NCBI RefSeq assembly: GCF_039526385.1
Contig: NZ_BAAAIX010000013.1
Coordinates: 62,001-126,000 of the forward strand
Length of the DNA: 64,000 nucleotides
Origin: Luteococcus peritonei
GTDB taxonomy: Bacteria > Actinomycetota > Actinomycetes > Propionibacteriales > Propionibacteriaceae
Direction: 5' to 3'
The notes beneath the pieces are model-generated. The model was given only the letters and a program-made list of their open reading frames with translations, was not told the origin of the DNA and did no database searches. Position numbers and translations under genes: made by a program. Of the stretch, positions 35,637 through 44,359 are shown in pieces. Numbering within the stretch: position 1 is the first letter of the stretch; each line of letters opens with the position of its first letter.

Positions 35637-36112
35637 GGCCGGCCCTGGTCGAACCAGGTCTCCAGGGCGCTGACCATGGCATTCTCGCCCAGCGGCACGG
35701 CCACCACGTGCTTGACGGTGTCGCCGTGGTCGTCGACGTCGGTGGCATAGGCGCGGGTCAGACCGACCTTGCTCTTGAAGGGCGACTTGCTGGTGAGCCC
35801 GCCCACCATCAGGTCGATCTGGCCGTCCTCCAGCTGCTTGACCAATTCCTCCTGACCGGCCACCACCCAGGTGATGGTGGCGCCGCGGGTGCGCGCGAAG
35901 CCCTTGGCCAGCTCGGCCTCGGGGCCCGAGGGCATGCCATTGCTGACCTCCACCAGTGGCGGGGCGGGGGCGACGCCCACCAGGATCTCGCCCTCCTGGT
36001 CGATCCGCTGCAAGGTGTTGTCGGGGTCCTTGGGAATGCCGCAGCCCGCGAGCAGCAGCAGGCCCAGCAGGGCGGCGACTGCCTGTCGCGGTCGTCGGTG
36101 GGTGCCCGTCAC
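35633..36112 (-). CDS. short solute-binding (family 3-like) lipoprotein
   Basis: A 159-residue predicted lipoprotein: a signal peptide ends in the lipobox LLAGC at about residue 25. The mature part resembles family 3 periplasmic binding proteins (GEILVGVAPAPPLVEVSNGMPSG, PEAELAKGFARTRGATITWV, LEDGQIDLMVGGLT). Full-size relatives have about 250 residues; this one ends after roughly one lobe. The GTG at 36112 follows AGGAGGAGAAG. The gene overlaps the CDF-like transporter downstream by 4 bp and has no ABC permease or ATPase partner. It may be an ion- or ligand-delivering accessory of the transporter; this is inference. Confidence 0.72.
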   Translation of the reverse strand: MTGTHRRPRQAVAALLGLLLLAGCGIPKDPDNTLQRIDQEGEILVGVAPAPPLVEVSNGMPSGPEAELAKGFARTRGATITWVVAGQEELVKQLEDGQIDLMVGGLTSKSPFKSKVGLTRAYATDVDDHGDTVKHVVAVPLGENAMVSALETWFDQGRP

Positions 36113-36443
36113 AACACTTCTCCTCCTGGTCACGGGCGCTCGGGGGGTGCGCCGCGGAGCAAGGTTAGGGCGCTGGCAACCGGTGATGGAATCGCCTGCA
36201 GGGGTGGGATGTGATCCTCCTGGGCCGGACTCCGCGCCGAGGATCGACCAGGATCCGCCACGGTCTGGCGGGAATGGTCCCGTCGGGGGCTGTGGTGCGC
36301 GCATCGTGGCGACAGCGGGCCGGTGGCCGCCGGAGCCGGCGGGAGGACTGCCTTGTCAGCGCCCCGCTGTGGGGCGCTCGGCCCTGTTCGCTGTGAGCTT
36401 GGTCACTGTCGAAGGCCCGCATCGTCCGATTAGCGTGGCGGGC
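36113..36443. other. 331-bp divergent intergenic region
   Basis: It separates the lipoprotein/CDF unit from the N-formylglutamate-amidohydrolase-like operon and must hold both promoters. A hairpin (agcgcccc at 36358-36365, ggggcgct at 36371-36378) lies about 65 bp before the plus-strand start. No convincing promoter hexamers or open frame with coding character are seen. Confidence 0.5.
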
Positions 36444-37256
36444 ATGGACCAGAACCTCGCCCATTTCGAGTTCCTCGGCACCTGGGACAGCCCGGTGGTG
36501 GCCACCTCGATCCACGCCGGCCACGAGCTGCGCCCGGAGGTGGCCGAGCTGATGCAGCTGGACGAGGCCGACCGTCTCCGCGAGGAGGACCCGTACACCA
36601 ACCTGATCGCGCAGCTGATCGGGCCGCGCGTGATGGTGAACCGTTCCCGCTTCGAGGTGGACCTGAACCGCTCGCGCGACAAGGCGGTCTATCGCACCCC
36701 CGCCGACTGCTGGGACCTGGTGGTCTGGCGCGACGAGGTGCTGCCCGACGACGCGGTGGAGCGCTCCCGCGAGGAGCACGACGCCTTCTACGCCGCCCTC
36801 GGCGAGCGGCTCGACGAGTTGGCCGAGCGTGGTCCCTTCGTGCTCTTCGACGTCCACTCCTACAACCACCGTCGCGACGGTGCCGACGCACCGGCCTCGC
36901 CGCAGGAGGATAACCCCGAGGTCAACCTCGGCACCGGCACCATGGACCGCGAGAAGTGGGCCGACGTGGTGGATGCCTTCACCGACTCGCTGCGTGGCGC
37001 CGAGGTGAGCTGGGGCCGGCTCGACGTGCGCGAGAACGTCCGCTTCAAGGGCGCGAACCTGTGCCAGTGGGTGCATGAGCGCTACCCGGACAAGGGCTGC
37101 GCGCTGGCACTGGAGTTCAAGAAGACCTTCATGGACGAGTGGACCGGCGAGCCGGATGCCGAGCACATCGCCGAGCTGTCGCGGGCGCTGGCCGGCACCG
37201 TGGAGCCGATCCGTGCGGCCCTGGAGGCCAACCACGGGCTGGAGCCGCGTCGCTGA
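36444..37256 (+). CDS. N-formylglutamate amidohydrolase-like metalloenzyme
   Basis: A 270-residue protein of the N-formylglutamate amidohydrolase family (zinc-dependent hydrolases of the M14-like fold that cleave formyl- or acyl-glutamate type bonds). Likely zinc and active-site segments are SIHAGHELRPE near the N-terminus, VNRSRFEVDLNRSRDKAVYR, and FDVHSYNHRR. The ATG at 36444 begins this similarity. Its stop overlaps the start of the next gene by 1 bp (TGATG). No histidine-utilisation (hut) genes are nearby; instead it is the first gene of a unit with DUF1704 and ATP-grasp genes, which points to another substrate. Confidence 0.83.
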   Translation: MDQNLAHFEFLGTWDSPVVATSIHAGHELRPEVAELMQLDEADRLREEDPYTNLIAQLIGPRVMVNRSRFEVDLNRSRDKAVYRTPADCWDLVVWRDEVLPDDAVERSREEHDAFYAALGERLDELAERGPFVLFDVHSYNHRRDGADAPASPQEDNPEVNLGTGTMDREKWADVVDAFTDSLRGAEVSWGRLDVRENVRFKGANLCQWVHERYPDKGCALALEFKKTFMDEWTGEPDAEHIAELSRALAGTVEPIRAALEANHGLEPRR

Positions 37257-38464
37257 TGAGCATCCGCACGCCGCTCGACGAGCAGACGTTGGCGGTCGAC
37301 GAGGAGCTGGCCCAGCTCTCGGAGACCTTCCGCTTCCTGCTGGACCTGACCCCGGTGGATGCCGCGGATCGGCGTCGCGCCTGGCTGGACGGCGACCATG
37401 CCGAACCGGACTTCAGCTACCGCCCGCTGTCCACCGATCCCGACGTGGCGCTGGCCACGCTCGAGCACATCGAGCTGGACCGGGTCCAGGACCCCACCGT
37501 GCGCCAGCTGCTGGCCAACAAGCACCGTGAGTTGCGGCTGCAGGCGGAGATGTTGCGGGCCCGCAACAGTGCCGACTTCCTGCCGCTCTCCGTGGAGCTC
37601 TACGGCGGCGTCACCCAGGAGCTGCGCGAGCTGGCCAAGCAGGTGCTGGAGGCCGTCCCCGCAGACGCCGCCCCCGCCCCGGCCGTCGACGCCCATGCCT
37701 TCCACGAGCTGGCCCAGGCCGAGATCGCCTGGTACCGCGCGCAGGACCCCGACGTGGTGATGCATGCCGAGGTGCGCGAGGACGTCAACGGCGTGATGGT
37801 CAGCGGTGACACCCTGCTGATCGGTGCTGACTCCAAGGTGCAGTCCACCCGCGCCAATGCCCTGCTGCAGCACGAGATCGGCACCCACCTGGTGACCCAG
37901 GTGAACGGCGGGGCGCAGCAGGTGCGTTGCCTGGGCACCGGCCTGGCCGGCTACGACGAGACCCAGGAGGGGCTGGCCGTGATGGGTGAGATCGCCTGCG
38001 GCGAGCTCACCGCCACCCGCCTGCGCCAGCTGGCCGGGCGCGTGCTCACCGTCGACGCCATGGTGAACGGCGCCGGCTTCTTCGACTGCTGGCAGCAGCT
38101 GGTCAGCCGCGGCTTCAAGCGCGGCAGCGCCTTCACCACCGTGATGCGGATCCACCGCTCCGGCGGCTTCACCAAGGACGCCTGCTACCTGCGCGGCCTG
38201 GTGGACCTGCTGGGTCACCTGCGCGACGGTGGCCGCCTCGACCTGTTCTACCTGGGCAAGTTCGCGCTGGCGGACCTGCCGCTGGTGGAGCAGCTGGATG
38301 CCGACGGCAGGCTGGCGCCGGCCCGGATCCAGCCCCACTACCTGGCCGACCCGCAGGCCGTCGACCGGCTGGCGCGGGCCGCGGTGGAGCCGCTGTCGAG
38401 CAGCGTCGCCCACCCCACGCAGGAGGGTGCGGCGCCGCCGGACCCCGAGGCCAATGACCTGTGA
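37256..38464 (+). CDS. DUF1704 metallopeptidase-like protein (QEGLA motif)
   Basis: A 402-residue soluble protein of the DUF1704 family, often annotated 'flavohemoglobin expression-modulating QEGLA motif protein'. The zinc motif HEIGTH is at 206-211, and the family motif TQEGLAVMGE, with QEGLA at 237-241, supplies the probable third ligand. Eukaryotic relatives (MATCAP) are tyrosine carboxypeptidases acting on tubulin, so a carboxypeptidase-like activity is likely by family knowledge. It overlaps the amidohydrolase-like gene by 1 bp and is followed after 67 bp by an ATP-grasp ligase, suggesting an operon that builds and trims a small amide-linked compound. Confidence 0.85.
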   Translation: MSIRTPLDEQTLAVDEELAQLSETFRFLLDLTPVDAADRRRAWLDGDHAEPDFSYRPLSTDPDVALATLEHIELDRVQDPTVRQLLANKHRELRLQAEMLRARNSADFLPLSVELYGGVTQELRELAKQVLEAVPADAAPAPAVDAHAFHELAQAEIAWYRAQDPDVVMHAEVREDVNGVMVSGDTLLIGADSKVQSTRANALLQHEIGTHLVTQVNGGAQQVRCLGTGLAGYDETQEGLAVMGEIACGELTATRLRQLAGRVLTVDAMVNGAGFFDCWQQLVSRGFKRGSAFTTVMRIHRSGGFTKDACYLRGLVDLLGHLRDGGRLDLFYLGKFALADLPLVEQLDADGRLAPARIQPHYLADPQAVDRLARAAVEPLSSSVAHPTQEGAAPPDPEANDL

Positions 38465-38531
38465 ACGCCACTGACCACCCCTGCACCACCACCCAGCACG
38501 ACCGACCACGCAGGACCGAGCAAGGAGCAGC

Positions 38532-39569
38532 ATGAAGATCGGATTCGTCGTCAACGACGTGGCCACCGAGAAGGCCGGCTACACCACCACCCGGCTGGCG
38601 CTGACCGCCAGCCAGCTCGGCCACGAGGCCGGCATCATCGGGCTGGGGGACTTCAACTACCTGCCCGACGGCTCGCTCGGCGCGCTGGTGCACTCCGCCT
38701 CCGGCAAGAACTACCGCTCGCACGACCGCTTCCTGGCCGACCTGCAGAAGAGCGAGGGCGAGCAGACCGTGCTCAGCGACTTCGACGTGCTGATGCTGCG
38801 CTCCGACCCCGCCAGCGATCCCGACCGCCCGTGGGCCAGCACCGCCGGGATCGCCTTCGGCCAGCTGCTGGCGGCCTCCGGTGTGCTCGTCGTCAACGAC
38901 CCCGAGACGCTGGCCACGGCCATGAGCAAGGCCTACTTCCAGCACTTCCCGGAGCGCGTGCGCCCCAAGACGCTGATCAGCCGCGATGCCGAGCAGCTCA
39001 ACGACTTCGTCAACGACCTGGGCGGCAAGGCGGTGCTCAAGCCGCTGCAGGGCTCCGGCGGCAGCGGCGTCTTCCTGGTCAACGACGAGGAGTCGCCCAA
39101 CCTGAACCAGATCATCGAGGCGATCGCCCGTGACGGCTATGTGGTGGCGCAGGAGTACCTGCCGGCTGCGGCCGAGGGCGACACCCGACTGTTCGTGATG
39201 AACGGCGAGCCGCTCAAGGTGGACGGCGCCCATGCCGCCTTCCGTCGCGTCAACGAGAGCAAGGACATGCGTTCCAATGTCTCGGCCGGCGGCAAGATCC
39301 AGGAGGCCACCATCACCGACGAGATGCTGGAGATGGTCGACGTGATCCGCCCCAAGCTGGTCAGCGACGGCATGTTCCTGGTGGGCCTGGACATCGTCGG
39401 CGACAAGCTGATGGAGGTCAACGTCTTCACCCCCGGTGGCCTGGGCTCCTCGCAGAACATCTACAAGGTGGACTTCACCCCGCGCATCATCGAGGACCTG
39501 GAGCGCAAGGTGAAGATGCGCTCCCACTACCCGCAAGGCCTGCCCAACAAGGCGCTCGCCGCCATGTGA
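38532..39569 (+). CDS. ATP-grasp ligase, glutathione synthetase (GshB)-like
   Basis: A 345-residue ATP-grasp enzyme resembling prokaryotic glutathione synthetases. The N-terminal part (MKIGFVVNDVATEKAGYTT) matches the GshB substrate domain. The ATP-binding lysine segment is KAVLKPLQGSGGSGVF with its glycine-rich loop, and the metal-binding end is LMEVNVFTPGG. The ATG at 38532 follows AAGGAGCAG. Actinobacteria generally use mycothiol rather than glutathione, and no gamma-glutamylcysteine ligase is present, so the product is probably not glutathione. It is third in the unit with the amidohydrolase-like and DUF1704 genes. Confidence 0.85.
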   Translation: MKIGFVVNDVATEKAGYTTTRLALTASQLGHEAGIIGLGDFNYLPDGSLGALVHSASGKNYRSHDRFLADLQKSEGEQTVLSDFDVLMLRSDPASDPDRPWASTAGIAFGQLLAASGVLVVNDPETLATAMSKAYFQHFPERVRPKTLISRDAEQLNDFVNDLGGKAVLKPLQGSGGSGVFLVNDEESPNLNQIIEAIARDGYVVAQEYLPAAAEGDTRLFVMNGEPLKVDGAHAAFRRVNESKDMRSNVSAGGKIQEATITDEMLEMVDVIRPKLVSDGMFLVGLDIVGDKLMEVNVFTPGGLGSSQNIYKVDFTPRIIEDLERKVKMRSHYPQGLPNKALAAM

Positions 39570-39586
39570 GGCACCACGCCCTGCAC

Positions 39587-39615
39587 GGACCCGCAGCCGT
39601 CGAGGCCGCGGGTCC
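39587..39615. terminator. hairpin terminator after the ATP-grasp gene
   Basis: ggacccgc (39587-39594) pairs with gcgggtcc (39608-39615), 18 bp beyond the stop; followed by ttcg without a T-run. It closes the three-gene unit. Confidence 0.6.
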
Positions 39616-39755
39616 TTCGCGTCACCGCCCGGTCTGGGGGCCAGGACGGTGACCGGAGCCGTGGGCAACTCCTGGACCTCGGTTGTCAGGCGGGGTTCGC
39701 TTCCCTAACGTGGCAACGTTCCGCACACGGACGTGCCACCCCCCCAGGAGATGTG

Positions 39756-41156
39756 ATGACCCACGACGCAGTGGTCGACCAGGCCGAGAAGCAGGGCGAC
39801 CCGTACGACCTCGATCCGGCCAAGATCCAGCAGCCGCCCCATGGGTGGGGCCCCAGCATGCGCTTCCTGGGCCCGGGCATGATCACCTCCGCGGCGGTGG
39901 TGGGTTCCGGCGAGCTGATCACGGCCACCACACTGGGCGCCAAGGTGGGCTTCCTGCTGCTCTGGCTGGTCTTCGTCTCCACCTTCGTGAAGGTTGCGGT
40001 GCAGATCGAGCTGGCCCGCTGGTCCATCTCCACCGGCAAGCCGGGCACCTTCGGCTACGACGACGTCCCGCCCCGGATCGGGCGTCGCGGCTGGATCAGC
40101 TACCTGGCGGTGCTGATGTTCGTGCAGTTCCTCACCAGCCAGGCGGGCGTGCTGAGCGCGGCCGGTCTGGCGATGTCCATGCTGGTCCCGATCGGCGGCG
40201 ATCCCACCAGCATGCTGTCGATCGGTTTCTGGGTGGCGCTGATGGTGGTGATCGCCATTGCCATCCACTTCTCGAACCGCTACGGCATCGTCGAGAACGT
40301 CTCCACCGTCCTGGTGGTGCTGGTCACCGCCGTCGTGGTGGCGCTGGTGCTGGGCATCCAGTTCACGCCCTTCAGCTGGAGCGCGGCGGACCTGGCCGGT
40401 GGCATGCAGTTCAAGATCGCGGCGGGGACGATGGGCATCGCGCTGAGCATGTTCGGCCTGACCGGCATCGGCGCCGGCGAGATCAGCTCCTACTCCTTCT
40501 GGTGCGTGGAGAAGGGTTATGCCGCCTGGACCGGCCCCAACGACGGTTCACAGGCCTGGGCCGAGCGGGCCCGCGGCTGGATCAGCGTGATGAAGAAGGA
40601 CGCCTGGCTGAGCTGGGTGGTCTACACCCTGTCCACCGCCGCCTTCTACATCCTGGGCGCCGCGGTGCTGCACCCGCAGGGCCTCGCGCCCAAGGGCAAT
40701 GACGTGCTCAAGGTGCTCTCGCGGATCTTCTCCGACACCATGGGCGGCTGGGCCGGCGTCGGCTTCCTGGTCTTCGCCGCCATCGCCCTGTTCAAGACCA
40801 TCCTGGCCAATGTGCCCTCGCTGAGCCGCCAGACCGCCGCGGCGCTCAGCATCTTCGGCGCCTTCGACTGGAAGGACATGGCCGCCCGCGACCGGATGAT
40901 GCGCTTCCTGATGATCTTTCTGCCGATCATCTGGGGCCTGCTGGGAGTCGTGGTCTCCTCCCCGCTGCAGATGGTGATCCTGGGCGGCATCCTGAACGCC
41001 CTGTACCTGATGGCGGTCTCGGTGGCGACGCTCTACCTCTCCCGCACCCAGACCGACCCGCGGATCAAGGACGGCAAGGCCTTCATGGTCTACCTGGTGA
41101 TCTCGGCCATCGCCGTGTTCGCGGTGGGTCTGATCTCCCTGGTGGACATGCTCTGA
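39756..41156 (+). CDS. Nramp-related divalent metal transporter, noncanonical motifs
   Basis: A 466-residue membrane protein with about eleven helices that matches the Nramp fold (MRFLGPGMITSAAVVGSGELIT in helix 1, repeated GYGIVEN-like segment, helix 6 around FGLTGIGAGEISSY). Canonical Mn/Fe Nramp proteins have DPGN in helix 1 and MPH in helix 6; here the corresponding places read GSGE and GAGE, so the transported ion may differ. The ATG at 39756 is preceded by CCAGGAG. It stands alone, with a terminator shared with the convergent YhgE gene. Confidence 0.82.
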   Translation: MTHDAVVDQAEKQGDPYDLDPAKIQQPPHGWGPSMRFLGPGMITSAAVVGSGELITATTLGAKVGFLLLWLVFVSTFVKVAVQIELARWSISTGKPGTFGYDDVPPRIGRRGWISYLAVLMFVQFLTSQAGVLSAAGLAMSMLVPIGGDPTSMLSIGFWVALMVVIAIAIHFSNRYGIVENVSTVLVVLVTAVVVALVLGIQFTPFSWSAADLAGGMQFKIAAGTMGIALSMFGLTGIGAGEISSYSFWCVEKGYAAWTGPNDGSQAWAERARGWISVMKKDAWLSWVVYTLSTAAFYILGAAVLHPQGLAPKGNDVLKVLSRIFSDTMGGWAGVGFLVFAAIALFKTILANVPSLSRQTAAALSIFGAFDWKDMAARDRMMRFLMIFLPIIWGLLGVVVSSPLQMVILGGILNALYLMAVSVATLYLSRTQTDPRIKDGKAFMVYLVISAIAVFAVGLISLVDML

Positions 41157-41220
41157 CCAGCAGCGACGCCTTGGTGGGCCGCCGGCTCCGGGGTGCCCGG
41201 TGTTCGCCTGTGATGCGATG

Positions 41221-41249
41221 AGCCCCGGGCGCCAGTGGTGCCCGGGGCT
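41221..41249. terminator. bidirectional terminator between convergent genes
   Basis: agccccgggc (41221-41230) pairs perfectly with gcccggggct (41240-41249) around a 9-base loop, between the Nramp-related and YhgE/Pip genes. Confidence 0.75.
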
Positions 41250-41255
41250 CGTGCG

Positions 41256-43379
41256 TCAGTGCTGCAGCGGCGGGTGCAGGTCGTTCATGGTGAAGCGTTG
41301 GCGTCGGCCGACGGCCAGCACGTCGAGAGCCAGGGCGCCCAGGCCGATGCAGACCAGCACGGCCACGTCGCGCCAGAAGTGGCTCCACAACCCGCCCGAG
41401 ATCACCACCCGGAAGGCGTCGATGGAGTAGGTGATCGGCATGAACGGGTTGATCCAGCCGAAGAAGGGCGGCAGCACCGCGGCCGGATAGGTGCCACCCG
41501 TGGAGGCCAGCTGAAGGATCAGCCAGACCAGCAGGATCGCCGAGCCGGGCAGCCCCAGCGACATCCGCAACAGGTGCGCGATCATCGCGAAGACCAGGGC
41601 CACCAGCAGGGTCAGCCCCACGGTGGCCAGCCCGTGCACCGGATCCAGGCCGAGGGCCGCCCAGACGGTGCCGAGCATCAGCGCGGCGCCCACCGCCGCC
41701 ACCGTTCCGAACGGGATGAAGGCGCTCAGCGTCAGGCGCAGCGGGTTCATCCGGCCGGCCAGCAGGCGCCCGGAGATGGGCCGCATCACCAGGAAGCCGG
41801 AGATGCCGAAGACCCACATGGCGATCGAGAAGAAGAGCGGCGCCAGACCCCGGCCGTAGACGTGGGCGGGATTCTCCACCAGCGTGTTCACGCGCGCGGG
41901 TGAGGAGAGCACCTGCGCGGCCCCGTTGGCTTGGTCCTCGGTGAGCGCGGGGATCTGCTTCACGCCGTCGGTCAGGCCCTTGGTGAGCTGCTGCGAGCCG
42001 GTGAGCAGCTTGCCGATGCCGGTGTCCAGCTTGGTCATGTTGGTGGACAGCGTGGCGATGCCGGTGTCCAGCTGCGCGGCGCCGCTGCTGAGCTGGCCGG
42101 CACCGCCGGCCGCCTTCGCGATGCCGGTCTCCAGCTGCGAGGAGCCGGACTGCGCCTGGTTGATGCCGGCGTGCAGCTCCTTGGCGCCGCCGGCCACCTG
42201 GTGGGCGCCGTTGTTCAGCTTGGTCAGCTTGGCCGAGGCGTCCTTCAGGTCACCGGCGACGGCCGATTCCTGCACCCGGCTGTTCAGCGTCGACGAGCGG
42301 GTCGAGGCGCGGGCGGCGGCCTCGGCGACGGCCTGGTTGCGCTGCTGCGCCAGCCCCAGCCGAGCCTGGGCATTCTTGTAGGCCTGCGAGTCGGCGACGC
42401 CCGGGATGGCGGCCAGCTCGCCCAGCGAGGCCTGCAGGTCGGTCAGTCGGGTGTCCACCGAGCTGGTGGTGCCGCTGACCTGGCCGGTGAGCTTCTGGAT
42501 GTCGGAGTTGATGGCGGCCGAATCGGTCTTCACCTGGCCCTGCACCTCGGCGGCGCGGTCCAGCACCGGGACGACGGTGTCGGCCAGCTGCTGGGTGCCG
42601 CCGGCCACCTGGGTGGCGCCGTCGTAGAGCTCCAGCGAGCCGCTGCTCAGCTTGCCCAGCCCGGCGGTCAGCTGGCTGGCGCCGGTGGAGAGCTGCCCCA
42701 TGCCGGCGTTCAGCTCGGCGGCGCCGGTGGCCAGCTGGTGGGTGGAGGTGCTGGCCGTCCTGGCGCCGGTGGCCAGCTGCGAGGAGCCTGACTTCGCGTC
42801 GGTGAGCCCCTTGGTGAGCTGGGCGGAGCCGTCGCGAGCCTGTACCATGCCCTCGCGGATCTTCTTGAGGTTGGCGAAGACCGCCTCGAAGTAGGACTCG
42901 ACGGCGGTCTGGTTCACCGCCTCGGTGATCTTGTTCTGCGCCTGGCCGGTGACCGAGCCGATCACGAAGCCGTTGGCGTCGTTGCGGTGCAGGGTGATCT
43001 CGGCGCGCCTGGGGTCGTCGGTGGAGCCGCTGACCAGGTTGGAGGAGAAGTTCGACGGCACCCGCACCGTCAGGTAGTAGCGCCCCTCGCGCAGCCCGTC
43101 CTCGGCCTCGGCGGCGTCGGTGATGTGCCAGTCGAACTCGTGGCCGGCCAGCAGGTTGTCGGTGAAGTCCTTGCCGGCATGCACGTCCTTGCCGTTGTAC
43201 TTCACCGCCTTGTCCTCGTTCACGACGGCCACCGGCAGGTGTTCGAGGCGGCCGTAGGGGTCCCAGTTGGCCGCCAGGTAGATGGCGCCGTAGAGCACCG
43301 GCACCAGCGCGGCGAAGATCAGCGCCAGCTTGGGCAGCAGGCCGCGGAAGCGGCGCAGTTCGAAGCGGGAGAGGAACAT
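41256..43379 (-). CDS. YhgE/Pip family membrane protein
   Basis: A 707-residue protein. An N-terminal helix (about 18-40, LALIFAALVPVLYGAIYLA) is followed by the family's NWDPYGRLEHLPVAVVNEDK segment. A long extracytoplasmic region of about 400 residues carries many heptad-like repeats of the type QLATGA/QLSSGA, presumably an extended coiled coil. Five or six helices at the C-terminus (about 480-690) form an ABC-2-like membrane domain. Relatives include phage infection protein and ESX-associated YueB. Start ATG 43379 overlaps the stop of the upstream ATPase-like gene by 1 bp (TGATG). Probably exports or anchors cell-surface material. Confidence 0.87.
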   Translation of the reverse strand: MFLSRFELRRFRGLLPKLALIFAALVPVLYGAIYLAANWDPYGRLEHLPVAVVNEDKAVKYNGKDVHAGKDFTDNLLAGHEFDWHITDAAEAEDGLREGRYYLTVRVPSNFSSNLVSGSTDDPRRAEITLHRNDANGFVIGSVTGQAQNKITEAVNQTAVESYFEAVFANLKKIREGMVQARDGSAQLTKGLTDAKSGSSQLATGARTASTSTHQLATGAAELNAGMGQLSTGASQLTAGLGKLSSGSLELYDGATQVAGGTQQLADTVVPVLDRAAEVQGQVKTDSAAINSDIQKLTGQVSGTTSSVDTRLTDLQASLGELAAIPGVADSQAYKNAQARLGLAQQRNQAVAEAAARASTRSSTLNSRVQESAVAGDLKDASAKLTKLNNGAHQVAGGAKELHAGINQAQSGSSQLETGIAKAAGGAGQLSSGAAQLDTGIATLSTNMTKLDTGIGKLLTGSQQLTKGLTDGVKQIPALTEDQANGAAQVLSSPARVNTLVENPAHVYGRGLAPLFFSIAMWVFGISGFLVMRPISGRLLAGRMNPLRLTLSAFIPFGTVAAVGAALMLGTVWAALGLDPVHGLATVGLTLLVALVFAMIAHLLRMSLGLPGSAILLVWLILQLASTGGTYPAAVLPPFFGWINPFMPITYSIDAFRVVISGGLWSHFWRDVAVLVCIGLGALALDVLAVGRRQRFTMNDLHPPLQH

Positions 43380-44359
43380 CAGACGTCCTTGCGGGTCGCC
43401 AGGTGGCGACGGATGGGGTGGTTGGGCAGGAAGTCGGCGTCGCGGGAGGGAGGCGGCACCAGGTGGACGACGCGGGCGTCGTCGGGCAGCGGGCTCTCGT
43501 CCAGCATGCTGACGAAGAAGTGGTTGCCGTCCTCGCGCAGCACGGCGATGCCGTCGTGGATCCAGCGCAGCTGGGCATCGGTCAGCGAGTCGTCCAGGTC
43601 GTCGCAGACCACCAGGCTGGCGGGCTTGAGGCAGCCGAGTACCAGCACCAGCAGGGTCTTCTCGACGGCGGGCAGGCGGTCCACCCACTGGTCGAGCTGG
43701 AAGCGGTGGTCCAGCAGGTCCTCCAGGTGACGGAAGCGCTCCCGGCCACGACGGGTGCCGATGCCCTCGGCGATGGCGCGCTCGTCGCGGGACTCACCGA
43801 CGGTGAGGTTGGGTTCCAGCTCGGCGAAGTCGGTGATCCGGGCCAGCGAGACCTGCTTGCGCAGCGCGCGCGGGTGGGCGATCCCGTCGATGTCGCCGAC
43901 GATGAGGCTGCCCTGGACGCCCTTGAGACGTCCGGCGAGCGCCAGCAGCAGGGCGGAGCGGCCGGAGCCCTGCTGGCCGGTGACCACGCCCACCTGGTCG
44001 GGGCGCAGCTCCAGGTCGAGCGGGCCGAAGACCATGTTCTGGCGTCCGGCCAGCTCCAGGCCGCGCGCCTGCAGCAGGGCTGCGCGGGTGTCTTCGGTGG
44101 CCTCTGCTTGGGGCAGGGTGTCGGGCGAGGGCTCGCGGAACATGTCGTCGGCCAGCGGGCCGGCGCCGTGGCGGGGGAGGTCGACGGTCGGCTCGGGCTC
44201 GTCGCCGGGCAGCGCGTGGCTGGGGGCGTGGGCCGCGGAGGGGGAGACTTCGTCCTCGCCCAGGGCGTGCTCGGGGGCGTGCGGCTTTGGAGGTGCGTCG
44301 ACGTCGGCGGTCTCGACGTGGCGCGGGGCCTCGGAGATCTCGCCGTGCTGCTCGTCCAT
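43379..44359 (-). CDS. degenerate ABC ATPase-like protein paired with YhgE
   Basis: A 326-residue protein. The first 90 residues are acidic, Pro/Ala-rich and probably disordered. The rest resembles an ABC ATPase, but key motifs are altered: Walker A reads GQQGSGRS with Arg134 in place of Lys, the signature is LPAVEKTLL in place of LSGGQ, and Walker B is LVVCDDLDD. Weak or absent ATP hydrolysis is therefore expected. It is immediately upstream of, and overlaps by 1 bp, the YhgE/Pip gene. The upstream intergenic segment is unusually AT-rich (tatatttgac near 44390), a probable promoter area. Confidence 0.75.
   Translation of the reverse strand: MDEQHGEISEAPRHVETADVDAPPKPHAPEHALGEDEVSPSAAHAPSHALPGDEPEPTVDLPRHGAGPLADDMFREPSPDTLPQAEATEDTRAALLQARGLELAGRQNMVFGPLDLELRPDQVGVVTGQQGSGRSALLLALAGRLKGVQGSLIVGDIDGIAHPRALRKQVSLARITDFAELEPNLTVGESRDERAIAEGIGTRRGRERFRHLEDLLDHRFQLDQWVDRLPAVEKTLLVLVLGCLKPASLVVCDDLDDSLTDAQLRWIHDGIAVLREDGNHFFVSMLDESPLPDDARVVHLVPPPSRDADFLPNHPIRRHLATRKDV

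Noticed and set aside
38532..39569. True glutathione synthetase
   Set aside because: No gamma-glutamate-cysteine ligase is near, and the gene context (DUF1704, NFGA-like) differs from gshA/gshB.
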